Positions 46,939-58,477 of a stretch of DNA of 64,000 nucleotides are shown here, piece after piece. Positions within the stretch are counted from its first letter, which is position 1. Each line of letters begins with the position of its first letter. Source of the stretch: Zingiber officinale (lineage: Eukaryota; Streptophyta; Magnoliopsida; Zingiberales; Zingiberaceae); contig NC_055990.1 of NCBI RefSeq assembly GCF_018446385.1, positions 130,646,996-130,710,995 of the forward strand, given 5' to 3'. The position numbers were made by a program, and so were the translations under genes. The notes under the pieces are model-generated. The model did no database searches. It was given only the letters and a program-made list of their open reading frames with translations, and had not been told where the DNA came from.

Positions 46939-49900
46939 TTATGAAGGTGTGTTGGGTTCATGTTTGACTGATTGGGCTTCAGGCTGGTGCGTGTCATAGA
47001 TCGCCATAGCAAGCGAAATCGGCATCATGCACAGAGCTTTGGACTGCAGGAACTGCATTGCGGCTCCTATATCCTCTTCCATCAGCTTCACTACTTGCCG
47101 TTCTGTGCCATCTGTTGACCACTTCTCCCATACATTTTGATGGCTGCCACTCTTGCTGGCCTCCCCCTGAAATGATAAGTGTGACTGATCACCAAATCGA
47201 ATAACATTACTTTCTAAATTGTCGGCATATTTAAGATACGAAAAGAATCTTATCGGATAGATATAATTCACAACAAACAAACAAACATACTGGCTGTGTA
47301 TTTCAGGAACTAGAAGAATACATGTATCATGCTACGAAAAACATTCCACCTGACCAAGTATTTCTTGGCCACATAAAGCTCATAGGAAGTAGTACAACGG
47401 AAATAAAGATCAACTACGCAACTATGAAATGAGATAATCTTGTGAGATGCAGCTACTGATTTTTACCTCAACTGATACAGGAACATCAGCTATCAGCTGT
47501 GCCACAGCGCCAGCAGCACCCAGCCTACTCATACTTAGAACCTATTTAGATTAAAAAGGTTAAGGATTGCATTAGATATCGATAACTAAGGCATTAACTG
47601 GCTTTCTTGTAAGGCAAAATTGTCACCTGCTAGTGATGCACCAGTACATTTACTAGTGAAAAACCCATGCATAGAGCTCAATGAAAGGAGAACCAAAATC
47701 CAGAGAAACATGTCAATATGGCATCATAATGAAATTCAGCTTAATTTTGAATTGTTCAACAAAGATGTAGAAATTATGTAATAATTTTAGCTTAATTTAC
47801 GCTATTCAACAGAGAGATACAATGAAATATAAGGTGTTATCGTCTATCAATGGATTGTGATTAATTAACATCTACTATAGCTACTAAGTCTTTCCAATTG
47901 CACCTATTCTCATAAAAGAAGTTTAATTCTAAAAGATACAACACAAGGTCAAAGCGATGTATGAAACTCCCATCAATGTGGGTCCTGAAAGATCGGATTG
48001 TATTGGATTGTTCAACCTGAAAGATCGGTCACAAATTTGAAAGTTTAATTCTTACAATGCATTGTAAGTGACTATTTCTGCGACTCGAATTTGTGACCTC
48101 GAGATCACACAATAGCAATTTTACCTCAACGACACAATGTACACAATGTGTGAGGTAAACATACAAATGTTGAAAGTTGAACCATTTATGAACAGATTCT
48201 TTGATTCAGAATTTGAATTGTTGGCACAAATTATTTTAGAATCACTAAAAAAGGAAAAAAAAATGTATATCACAAGTAAATGGATAACTTTCTTGACAGA
48301 AAATAAACAGAAACAGAAATTACAAAAGTGCAAATTAGTTTGGAGTTTTAGATGTAAAAAACACATGGAAAATTAAGTAAATCTCAAAGAGTGTCCTAAT
48401 CTTTGTTTCCAAGCAATAGTTACTAAAAAAAACTCTCCAACTTCAATTCAAATATCCACACCATATTGGATTCCAGAAATTTAATTTATCATTAGAGCAT
48501 ACTTACCTTCACTTGCAACCTCAAAAACTTCACATAATCCAAAATCTCATCAAGCATGACTGCTCTATCTGTCTGCACAGGTAAAGTTCACATTAACAAG
48601 ACTATAATTCACCGATCGATATCCATCTTTGCTAAACAATGAATTTTATTTGTTAAAAATTGATTTTGTGTTTAAGATAGTCACCTAAACACATAGAAAG
48701 AAAAAATTTTCGGAACAAAAATGTAGAATGCATTCCAACAAAGGCACCAACTTGTCAAAATTGGTTACACAACAATTCAATCTACTCTATCTTCGAGTAA
48801 CCTTTAAGACAGTAGATCTTTTTTCGAAAAAAAGAGAGAATGAATCTCACGTAGTCACCTTATTAGTGTTCGGTACCAATTCCTGTAGTGCTCTTATTCT
48901 TTCCGCTATCCTTTCTCTGCGTAACTGCACATCCAAAAGGTTACAACACAAAATTAACAGGTTGGTGCACTTGATAAACTAAAAAGAAATCTTCCTTGTG
49001 CCTAAGAAGAGTATGGAAAAGCAATCAAAGATACTTTGTTCATCTGACTGGGTAAAAGAACTAACAGGTTATACCTAAGAAATACCTAAACAATAGACTT
49101 GGACTAGATGAACACAAGAAGAATTAGCAATGACTTGCAAAATGATCCTTTATTTTTACAAAGCATCAAAAGACAAGATGTCAAAAACAAGATTAAAAAA
49201 TCAGAAGTTTGAAAGAAATTTCTTTCTGAAACAGAAAAAACTAAAGAGATACTAATAACAACAAGATTTGACAATTTGATCTCCAAAGTGGTCTAGAAAG
49301 CATATGACTTCAAGCCAAACAAAGAAAGGGAGGGAAAATCAAACAAGTTATAACGATCAAAGATCGTTACAAGGGGTAGGGGAAAGCTTCATAAAATTAA
49401 GAAATTGGGTCTTACAACCTTCAAGTGAAGCAAAGAGTCTAGCTAATAACTTTGCTTCATTTACTTCTAGAACATACCCGCTCAGCAATGCTATGAGGGT
49501 CGGTAGCCTGGCCACGCCTTGCTCGCACTTTTGGTCGCGGTGCTGCAGGTTGAGGCATTACAGCAACTCCACCTAGCTTTGGTTGACCATGGAAAACCTG
49601 CAAAGGCAGAGGACAATTTCAAACATAACAAAGTAGTCACCAATAAGGCAATAACGAGCTCTCTAACAGTATCAGAAATAACAAGAAAGCAGGCAACGAA
49701 ACTTAAGACACTCTAAGAGTATCTGAAATAACAAACCACAAAACAAGAACCAAAGAAGATAGGCACAGGAGACGAAGCAATACTACAACAATCAGCCATG
49801 AGAAACTTCCTTTTTCCTTAAATTCTCCAGCCTCCTCCTCTATTGAGATGCTAATAGGAATCCAGACTTCATGCTTATCAGAGTGCAGGAAATTTTTCAG

Positions 49901-50560
49901 ACTACTAAAAAATTAACAGTTTTTTGGAGATAATTATAGTTATCTATCAATTCAAATTCAGCTATGAAGTGCAAATTTTCACCACCAGCAATACGTACAC
50001 GCCCATCCTAGAGTAAGACCAGATTCGAATAAGCATCAAATGACAGCGACAGGACTTAAGAGTAACTTTAAAAAAAAATAGAAATAGGTTACTGAACCGC
50101 AAAACAAGGACTGGGAGGAATCAGCGAACCTGAGGAGGGGGGTTAGGTCGAATATGATGCAACTGGATGTGCCCGAATCCAGGAGGAAACAACGCCGCGG
50201 ATGGAAACGTTTCCCTCTCCTGCTCCAAAACCACAGGAACAAGGTGAGATCCAAGAGAAGGTCACATTTTATCTGAATCAGACAACAAAAATCCTTCCTT
50301 TATAATGGTAAGAAAGAAAATGAGTGAGCGGGAGTGGGGTGACGAAATTATTATCCGCTCACCGCCTTCCCGTGTGGGTCATCGTGGAGTCTTTTCCCGC
50401 CGGAGGAGGAGCCTTGGTCCAAGCTGAGCCCGAGGGGCAGCGAGCCTCCACCGGCACCGGCGGCGTCCCCGGAGGCGGCGTAGGAAGGGGGCAAGGAGAA
50501 TATCTGCTCGAAGAAATCGTCGCTGATGCCCTCCGGTGGCGGCGGTGGCTGGTTCGCCAT
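46939..50560 (-). CDS. UNE12: UNE12-like bHLH transcription factor
   Basis: Nuclear DNA-binding protein of the bHLH subgroup with UNE12, bHLH7 and the LRL factors; UNE12 was named for an unfertilised-ovule phenotype in Arabidopsis. Seven exons close in phase 0: 50363-50560, 50130-50219, 49478-49597, 48859-48924, 48507-48572, 47467-47541, 46939-47166, giving 280 residues, the usual length. The N-terminus ([20 protein letters not shown]) is the subgroup signature. The bHLH lies at about 120-185; basic-region His131, Glu135 and Arg139 predict E-box/G-box binding. The C-terminal [20 protein letters not shown] and [14 protein letters not shown] blocks are strongly conserved. Exon borders cut the bHLH at AER/LRR, NTNK/TDRA and VK/VLSM, as in relatives. 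Intact. The exact paralogue is uncertain. Confidence 0.93.
47985..48136 (-). repeat. Au-like SINE 5' part in a UNE12 intron
   Basis: On the minus strand: GAGGTAAAATTGCTATTGTG, GATCTCGAGGTCACAAATTC and GAGTCGCAGAAATAGTCACT, matching the tRNA-like head of Au SINEs with box B-like AAATTCGAGTC. It lies in the intron at 47542-48466 or so, same strand as the gene. The Au 3' end is not clear, and no target duplication was found. Confidence 0.6.
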
Positions 50561-50760
50561 GGAGAGGGTGGAGCTGGGAAGGAAGTGGAATAAGGAAGGA
50601 TGGAGAACAATATTATATACGAGAAGCGATGAGAAGAGAGGGAACGAGAGAGAGAGAGAAAGAGAAGGAAGGAAGGAAGGAAGGAAGCAGAAAGGGTGGC
50701 GGGCCAATGCGTGCGAAAAGGCGAAAAGGAGATAAATACTATTTTACCAATATATTTTTA
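50561..50760 (-). promoter_or_regulatory. UNE12 upstream region with GA-rich microsatellites
   Basis: (GGAA)n at 50666-50687 and a GAGA run before it; on the gene's strand these are CT-rich, as often seen in plant leaders. A TATATAAT-like motif lies at 50612-50619 on the minus strand, about 55 bases above the ATG, but may be too near to be the TATA box if the CT-rich part is transcribed. Confidence 0.4.
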
Positions 50761-51032
50761 TCCTAAAAATTATTTTAATAATTTCATGATTATTATTTTG
50801 CCTACCCCTAAGAATTTCACGCATCCACGGTGAGAATTATTTGACGTGAATCTTATCACATTTTTTACATTAATGGCTATGATTTTCCTTTTTCCTTCGC
50901 TGCCCCTACTTGTGGGGTCACTTTTCCATTGCAAAAGAATACATTGCATTTTTTAAATTTATTTATTATAAAATAATAAATGGATAGATTTAGTCAACCA
51001 TTCATTGATTTTTTCCCGACATTTTACTAAAC

Positions 51033-52098
51033 AGTGTAATTAAATTTTGGCATTATCCAAATCATATACCCAATTTTTATAATACGTAAATCATGTATTA
51101 TATTCCTGAAATATCCTTACTCATTCTCTATAACTGAAACTGATATTTATAATGGATCTAAAAACATAAAATCATTTTAAAATAAAATTAATGTACTTTT
51201 ATAATATTTTTAATGTATTTTATGTCCTCATATCTAAATTTAATAGCATAAATTAAGAACCATAAATTTTTAAATATATACAAATTTAATAAAATTTATC
51301 ATAATCTCATTATAATCTTATAACAATTATACTCACTAATTAACACAGTTTGTAGAACTCCCATAATTAAAAAAATATCCAGTTTCATTCAAAATTGACG
51401 GATGGAATTAAATAATTTTGAAACTCCAAACTAAAACTAATATACTTTTTAAAATCTCCTTAATGTATTCATATAGTCAGATCTAAATTCATAGTATAAT
51501 AATTTGAGAATAGTAAATTTTTAAATTTATAAAGGCTCAATAAAATTAATCATAAGTTTATTTTAAGACTTAAATAATGATACTCACTGACTAATGAATT
51601 ATTAGGATTCTTCTTGTTACAAAATATCAAAATTTTAAATCTTTGAATAGTGAGTTTTGTCAGAAATTGACTTATAAACTTAGAGAATTTTGAATTATTT
51701 CAAATCAAAATCAATATATTATTGAAATCCTTTTTTAATATATCTACGCTCTCGTATCTGAATATGATAAAGTAAATTGAAAATAATAAATTTTTAATTT
51801 GATAAAGTAAAAATTTAGAGATAGTGTTCTAAATTTATTCCGTTGCTCTCAATTTATATTGCCAAATTTAGATTCGAAGGCATAAATATATTAAAGAGAT
51901 TTTTAGGAGTACATTGATTTTTGTTTGAAGTGATTCAAAGTTCTTTTGGACAAAATCGATTGATAGACCGATAGAGAAAGAGAAGGAATATTTCGGAGAT
52001 ACGATACATGATTTGGGTATTATGAAAGTTGAGTACATAATTTTTATTGGATAATATGTTAGAGATATTGAAAAAATTTAGCTGAATTAAAATTACAC
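51033..52098. mobile_element. Fold-back-like DNA element with long terminal inverted repeats
   Basis: Left end from GTGTAATT (51034) matches the complement of the right end (AATTACAC, 52091-52098), and the similarity extends about 100 bases inward, for example AAATCATGTATTATATTCC (about 51090) against the complement of CGATACATGATTTGG (about 52005). The interior holds three degenerate direct repeats of about 260 bases (around 51190, 51435 and 51708) and an inverted piece near 51850-51950. No coding capacity. It could be a non-autonomous Mutator-like or fold-back element; no target duplication was confirmed. Confidence 0.6.
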
Positions 52099-52924
52099 AA
52101 AATTAATGTCAACTTATATATTGAGATGACCTAGGCAGATAATCTAATGTTGTCGGTCATGAAAGTTAAATCGAGCTGCTAGATTGTTTGGAAGATGACT
52201 ACTTCGTATCACCGAGTATGAGTCCCAATCGAGTATGGGTGGCAAGTTGAGTCGGCTGAATGCTCCGAGTGCCGAGTTGGGATGCGAGTGCAGAGTGCAG
52301 CCACCGAGTGCTTCAATCGAGAAGCAGAGTCTATGAGGGAGATGTCGAGGTCTCCGCTCAATGCAGTTTTCTCGAAACAGATTCATTCCACCTCTAATTA
52401 TGCTTCAAGATTCAAACCGCGATCACCACCAAACATTAATGGATCAAGGCAAATTGAGATTGTACCGAATAGCATTTGGCGTTAGTAAATGACCGAATAA
52501 AGGTCATTCAATGTCATTACTCGCCATTCATTATCATCGCCTTTGTCCTAATCAGTTCGACATTTGCCGCATATAAATTGTGCTCACACATAAGTAAATT
52601 TGGTTCAATACAATCCCAGACTTGGATTTATACCCAAGGTAAATGTCTCTCTCAATATATTTATTCATATCATACATACATATGTAATAAAAAAATCAAT
52701 AAACTTACCATGAAATTTTCAAAACAGGCATTCACAATCAAATTTAATTCATCTTATTTGACTCTTTTCTATTCTCATTTCTAACCATTTGGATAATACC
52801 AAAAATTTATAGCAAAATGGATTAAATGGACTTTTTCATCTTGATTCATCTCGTGGTGGCAAAAAATGAATACGCTTGTCTCCATCATCTTCGTCAAATC
52901 CGTCTCAAGGTCAATACGAAAGAG
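52099..52924. other. Intergenic DNA
   Basis: No gene recognised. 52190-52330 is GC-richer with repeated GAGTGC/CCGAGT words, possibly the edge of an old mobile element. Confidence 0.4.
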
Positions 52925-53059
52925 GTAAATCATGGATGACTACTAGTCTTTGGAATAACTACTAGCACGTAAGAGAGATATTTACCTCAACTTTACTGAG
53001 ATTCAAACCTCAGACTTTATAATGTCAACATCTCATATACTAACCACTAAACTATCCTA
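52925..53059 (-). repeat. tRNA-derived SINE
   Basis: On the minus strand: TAGGATAGTTTAGTGGTTAG opens with a near-perfect box A (TAGTTTAGTGG), and GAGGTTTGAATCTCAG holds a near-perfect box B about 35 bases on. The tail is GAGGTAAATATCTCTC-like. Not a tRNA gene: the acceptor stem does not pair and the body continues past the tRNA part. Confidence 0.75.
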
Positions 53060-53600
53060 AAAGAACTTTCTTCCTCTCGTTCCAATATCTGGCAACCAGC
53101 AATGCCTGAGGTCACTCGTGGTTGCCAGCGGGGCAGCTAGCGGCCACCTCGCAATCGCAAACGACCTCACACTTGTTGTTAGCGGTCGCTAGCCCACAGT
53201 TGTGAACGAAGCAACTCGCGATCACAAACGCCCTCAGAGAGGCCACATCATGCACTATAGCAAGCCGCGTGCCACGAACTTTGAAGTGGCAAGGTTGGTC
53301 TGTCGAGGTACGTAGTCAGCTGCACTACTCCATATTTCTTTCCCCTCCTTTTCTTTCCTTCAGCTTCCCACGATATGATAGATGCATCTTTTTCCAGTAT
53401 TAATTCTTGAGCAATGATATACTTTCAGAAAAATTTAAAAAATATTTAGGAATAAATATATAAATTTATTATCCATTATTTCATTTTTATGGACTCTATT
53501 CTTAAGATTCTTTTCCAATGTATATCATTTTTCTTAATCATTTTTTCTTATTCATCCATCCTTTAGAGTAAAGTAAACAGAGCATTGTAAAGTAAATAAT
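53060..53600. other. Intergenic DNA with degenerate GC-rich words
   Basis: 53090-53290 repeats fragments such as GCGATCGCAAACG and GGTCGCTAGC in a loose tandem manner. No reading frame of interest. Confidence 0.4.
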
Positions 53601-54145
53601 AAGAGTGATCGTGGATCGAATTGATTCGATTATTAGGATAAAAAAGTATCCCGTCTTATTAGATCAGATAATATAATATCAAGACCTATACCCGGTCCTA
53701 TATCCGACAATTATTATGTATCAGATATCCGACAGATTGTCAGTTATTTAGATATTCGATCCTATATCTAATGAAATATAAAATATAAAATATAAAATAT
53801 AAATATAAAACAATAAAAAAATAAAATATTTTAAAATGATAATAGACATTATTAATTACACGTTATAGCAGCTAATCGCCAGTAGCTACTATAATGTGTA
53901 GCAGCTTATCGGTAATAACTACTACAACATATAGCAACTTATCGATAGTAGTTGCTACAAGTGAGAGTAATCACGAATTGAGTTGGTTCAGTTATTGGAA
54001 TAAAAAATTATCCGATCATATTAGATCAGATAATATAATATTAGGACCGTACATCCTGCTTTATATCCGGTGGATTTTTTTTCAATTCGATTCGGGTCGA
54101 TATAAGTGGATTGGTCGATTTAACGGATTGACTGTTCATCCCTAG
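53601..54145. repeat. Duplicated segment and 33-bp minisatellite, possible hAT-like MITE
   Basis: Two direct copies of about 110 bases (53607-53715 and 53966-54075) share TTAGATCAGATAATATAATA. Between them, 53866-53964 holds three 33-bp units with cores TAGCAGCTTATCGGTAA and CTACTACAA. The right end TTCATCCCTAG resembles a hAT terminal repeat (CTAGGGATGAA on the other strand); the left terminus was not found. Confidence 0.55.
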
Positions 54146-55465
54146 TAAACGAGCATTAAAAAAGAGGGTTGAGAGGGAGAGAAATGGAGTGGAAAGAAGG
54201 AGGAGAGGAAAGGAGCCAAAGTGCGTAATTCGCAAAAAAGATCGATTTAGCCGTTCATGATTTACGTCTTAATTAACTTAACTTATGAGAGCTCGGTGCA
54301 TCAAGAGATGCGGGGCCTAAGATGTAATTTAATATGGGGTAACTCGAAGCAAGGTGGATTCATTAGACTAGAGAGTTTATAAAACAAAATATTTTTATTT
54401 GAGTGGCAATAAAAAAAAAAAAAAAACTCTTACTAATGACTTTAATAGTACAACAAGAATGACTTGGTGGCCTAGCCCACATGCCTTAATTTTTTAAAAC
54501 CATGGTGAATTCCTTATTGGTCCTGAATTTCGAATCCTAATTACGTGGGTAATCTAAAGTTAGACAATAATGCTATCAAATTATTCTTGATTCTTTCAAT
54601 TTTTTTAGGATGTGACTACATTAAAAATTCTTGAATTATTCCTAAGAATTTGGTATTAAGCCTTGACAACTCACTTAACCCAAGTTCAATTGCTCAAAGG
54701 TGTCAATTAATTACTTCTATTTAAAAAATAATATTACCAATAACTTCAAAACTTTGAGCATTCTTGCCATCTTTTAGAATAAGAATAAACTAATAATAAT
54801 TGGACAAGAAATTACCAATATTAGCTTTATAGCGTATAGTTTTATTTCTAATAATTATTTTATTTTACTCTTTTTTGGTAGCAATATTTTGAGCCTTTTT
54901 TTTTGGTGTATATTAATTAACAAGTTTTAATGTATCTTAACACGCACGTTGGAATTGGAATATAGTGATATTTAATGGAATTTTTTTTTATGTTGTCAGT
55001 ATAAGATTATTTCTTATATTCAAATCGATATACTACATTTAATTTTTTAATTAATGATTAGACCAAATAATTATTTATAAAAGATTTGTATTTTCTATTA
55101 AAGCTAGACTAATTAGGCACTAATGGAAGTGAGACTAATAAAATAAATAAATAAATAAAAGGAGAAAAGGGAATCTCTAAGCTGGCCTATTCTTTTCATT
55201 TTCATATTAAAGAAAAACATAGGTGAATGAGAAAAAGAAGAGAAAAAATATATAAAATTCTCAACATCTAATTTTTTTTCTTTTCTTTTTCCAAATAAAC
55301 ACCAAGTTAAGCCATTCATTAGGTCCATCCCATATGCTGTGAATGATATAGTTCTGCATCCCCTTTCATCCTATTTTTATTTTCGAAATATCCTTATTGT
55401 TATAGTTATGAGATCTAACTATTACGTGATTGTAGTGTTAGTGCAGGGTGCACCACCATTGAATC
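54146..55465. other. Intergenic DNA
   Basis: No gene recognised. 54465-54600 may be a decayed SINE on the plus strand (box B-like TTTCGAATCC near 54528). The rest is AT-rich. Confidence 0.4.
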
Positions 55466-56553
55466 TGAGTTTTGATATTGTCGAAAGTTCAAGTTAAGTC
55501 TTGTTATTATCTAACAAGTTGACTATATGTGCATATTGTTTACTCAACCAGGAAAGTCTTAGCAGATCGTGAAAGTCAGACAGGAAGTCCAAGTGGGTCA
55601 AGAGGACCTAATACTTGGCATAGAAGCTCAATAGGTTAGAGAACCGAAAATTGAGGAAAAGTTCTGGTAAGCCGATTCAATGCTAAGCGGCAAAGTCCAA
55701 ACAGGTCTAGAGGACCAATGCTTGGAAGATAGGTTGAGGTAAGTAACTGGAGAGTAGCGACAGTAAGGTCATATTTCAGAAAGGAATAAACTTTAGGTCA
55801 TTGATCTAACTGAAGAAACCAGCAAGATTTTCAAGTTGAGATCAAGATAGTATTACTGTCAAATACTATTCGTGCATCATATCACTATGCTAATTTTTGT
55901 TTTGTAGGAATATATACTGTTTAACTCTGTTTTGTAGGAACCGGCCTAATTGGTCGATCGAACCAGGGGATTGGTCGACCGAACCAGATCGACTTAGACC
56001 AGAGATCATATTAGAGTAGAATCAAAGCCTGATCGGCCGACCGAACTAGCATTTGGTTGACCGAACCTTTATGATATGGCGCTGAGGGCATATCAGACCA
56101 AGCCGAAGCAAAGAAGGAAGTTAGGCGGATCGGTCGACCGAATCTGGGGATCGGTCAACTGAACGATCATCTCATACATGAAACATTAAGCGTGAATCAT
56201 GGCCAACAGGGAAAGTTGACTGTTTGGTCAACTGAACAAGGTGATCGGCCGACCAAACCATTAATGCTCATAAATGTATGAAGATCGAATCTCAGCAAAG
56301 AAAGAAGGGCGCGGGTTCAGTCGACTGATAGGGCGTTCAATCGACCAAATTGATTAGTCGACCGAACGGTTTATCAATCGACCGATCAAGGCTTATATAA
56401 GCAGAGCTCGAGGTCCGAGGCAAATAATCGATTTTTCAAGTCAACGTCGTGCAAAGCTCTTGTTCGTTTTGCTACTCTACGCTTCACCTTCATAAGCAAG
56501 ATGCTCCATCCAGAAGTGTCGATCGAGCTTCATCTTCTACCTAGTGTCAATAT
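55466..56553 (+). mobile_element. Copia LTR fragment interrupted by element B
   Basis: Begins TGAGTTTTGATATTGTC, like the LTR start at 29149. It carries repeated TCCAA(G/A)(T/C)(G/A)GGTC...AGAGGACC(T/A)A units (55590-55740) and then at least six GGTCGACCGAAC-type palindrome-like units (55945-56380). A TATA-like CTTATATAAGCAG is near 56391. It stops where element B starts at 56554; the remainder should lie beyond the window. Broken by that insertion. Confidence 0.7.
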
Positions 56554-57607
56554 TGTAGGGTCGTGATCGTTCGATAGAGGGGGGGGTGAATATCGATTCG
56601 AAAAGTCGAGTAAAACTACGCAGCGGAAAAGTAAATGAACACAGTTGTTTTTACTTCGTTTGGAGCCTGTGACGACTCCTACTCGAAGGCCCGTGGTCCT
56701 TGACCACTTTCGTTGGGCAATCACTAGCAATTCGAATATAATTACAAAATGAATACAGGAAATGCTAGTGAAACAAAGTAATATCGACAAAGAAATTAAC
56801 TAAAAACCGAAGGAGCACTTTGTCGGAGCTTTGTTGGCGTCGCAGGAATGTAGAGCAGCAGGACCAGCAGTAGAAGAGTTCTCAGATAGATTATATTGAA
56901 GAAGCTCCATCCCTGGGGCTTCTTTTATATACTGCTCCGGACGCCTGGATCCCTTCCGGGCGCCTTGGTGCGACGTGGCAGGTCTAATCAGCGAACTCCA
57001 CGTGGCGATGACTCGGCCTGGATAAAATTCACCTCCGGGCGCCCGGACCTCCTGTTTCCAGAGACTTCCTTTCCTGCAAAACAGAGTTAGTCCGAGGCAC
57101 ATATGTATTCTGCAACACAGATTGTTAGCACAATTTATGAAATAGAATTAACAGTAAAAATATGACTTAGATTCTGTCTTTCCGAGACCGGAATCTAGTC
57201 ACGATCTCGACTTAGATATCCGAAATGGATCTAAGCCGGATCGACGCCTAATGTTCCCTTCCCGGGAACGCGTCCTCGCAGTCACTCCCCTCCAGTGACT
57301 TACCTCACTTACCTGTCAGACGTCCGGTCAGCCCGTCGACCCGTCTGGACTTCTCGCCAGCTATCTAGTCAGCCCGTCGACCTAGCTGGACTTCTCGCCA
57401 AGCGTCCGATCAGCCCGTCGACCCGCTTGGACTTCTCGCCAGCTATCCGGTCAGCCCGTCGACCTAGCTGGACTTCGTGCCAGACATCCGGTCATCTGGA
57501 CTTCCCCTGCACACTCGATCAAAGTGTCAGACAACAACAAAACTAACTTAACCTATTTGTCATTCATCAAAACCTAGGTTAGACCGTTAGTGCTACCCGC
57601 ACCAACA
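56554..57607 (-). repeat. 3' LTR of element B
   Basis: 1054 bases. It has a G run near 56580 and, like element A, GTCGACC-containing 38-base units (57330-57480, core AGCCCGTCGACC...TGGACTTCTCGCCAG). GGGCGCCTTGG/GGGCGCCCGG words occur at 56950-57045. The matching 5' LTR is outside the window. Confidence 0.75.
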
Positions 57608-57625
57608 ATCTCCCCCTTTTTGATG

Positions 57626-58472
57626 GAATGACAACCTGGTTAAGTTAGTGAAAAAACGCAAAAAACAGGTACATCAGTTTTAACGTTAGTTTTAGTGTTT
57701 TCAATTTTGGTTTATCTAACTTAACCACTTAACCCTCCCCCTTTCGCATTCATAAAAAAAACAAGGGTAAGCAATCATAGTGTAGAGTTACTGTAAAAAA
57801 AATAAGCACAGCTAATCTTGAAAAAATATCTGAGTTTGGTTCAAAATCCAAGTAAAAAAATCAAGTTGACTTGGGGGAGACAAGTATAAATTTAAAGTTA
57901 ATCAAGTTTAACTCTTCAAGTGTGTAAAATTTTTAAATCAGGTTTTTCAAATTTTCTTTTCAAGTTTAAGTAACATTTACTTTTAAAAAAAATAAATCTT
58001 CAACTTCAATTTTTCAAAACAAAGCAAAAATTAAACAAGTAAGATTAAATTTGCCAAAATAAATTTTTAAGGCTAATTTGATAAAAGCTAAGTTTGGAAA
58101 GATTAATTTTCAAGCATATGTTACAAAGCTGAATAAGTTTAAATTTGCAATAGTCAACTTTTTAAATCAGGTTTAGAAATTAGGTGGGATTAAACTTCCA
58201 AGTTTTTCAAACACTTAGTTAAATTTAACTTTTTGTAAACTAATGTTCAAACATAAGTTAGTTTTAAAAAGCATTTTTCAAACACACAGAATTTTAATTA
58301 ATTTCTCCACCTGAACTTGATACTTAAATTTAAACAGCTGTCTAACCAATTAGGTACTAACTAACTATCAGAAGATAATAGCTTTCACTTCGTTAGTCAG
58401 ATTAAGATGATTATAAACAGTCAGTGTTTGACTTGACTGATGATCTTAATCTGATTACTGTCTGATTTGTAT
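57626..58472 (-). other. Non-coding interior of element B next to the 3' LTR
   Basis: AT-rich. Minus-strand polypurine tracts occur at the LTR edge and again near 57730 (AAGGGGGAGGG), another multiple-tract sign. No coding signal. Confidence 0.6.
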
Positions 58473-58477
58473 TTAAC

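Noticed and set aside
50324-50593. Open frame opposite UNE12 exon 1
   Set aside because: Shadow of a GC-rich exon; the minus-strand reading matches a known family with correct splice sites.
52925-53059. tRNA gene suggested by strong box A and box B
   Set aside because: No acceptor-stem pairing and the body extends beyond tRNA length; a SINE fits better.
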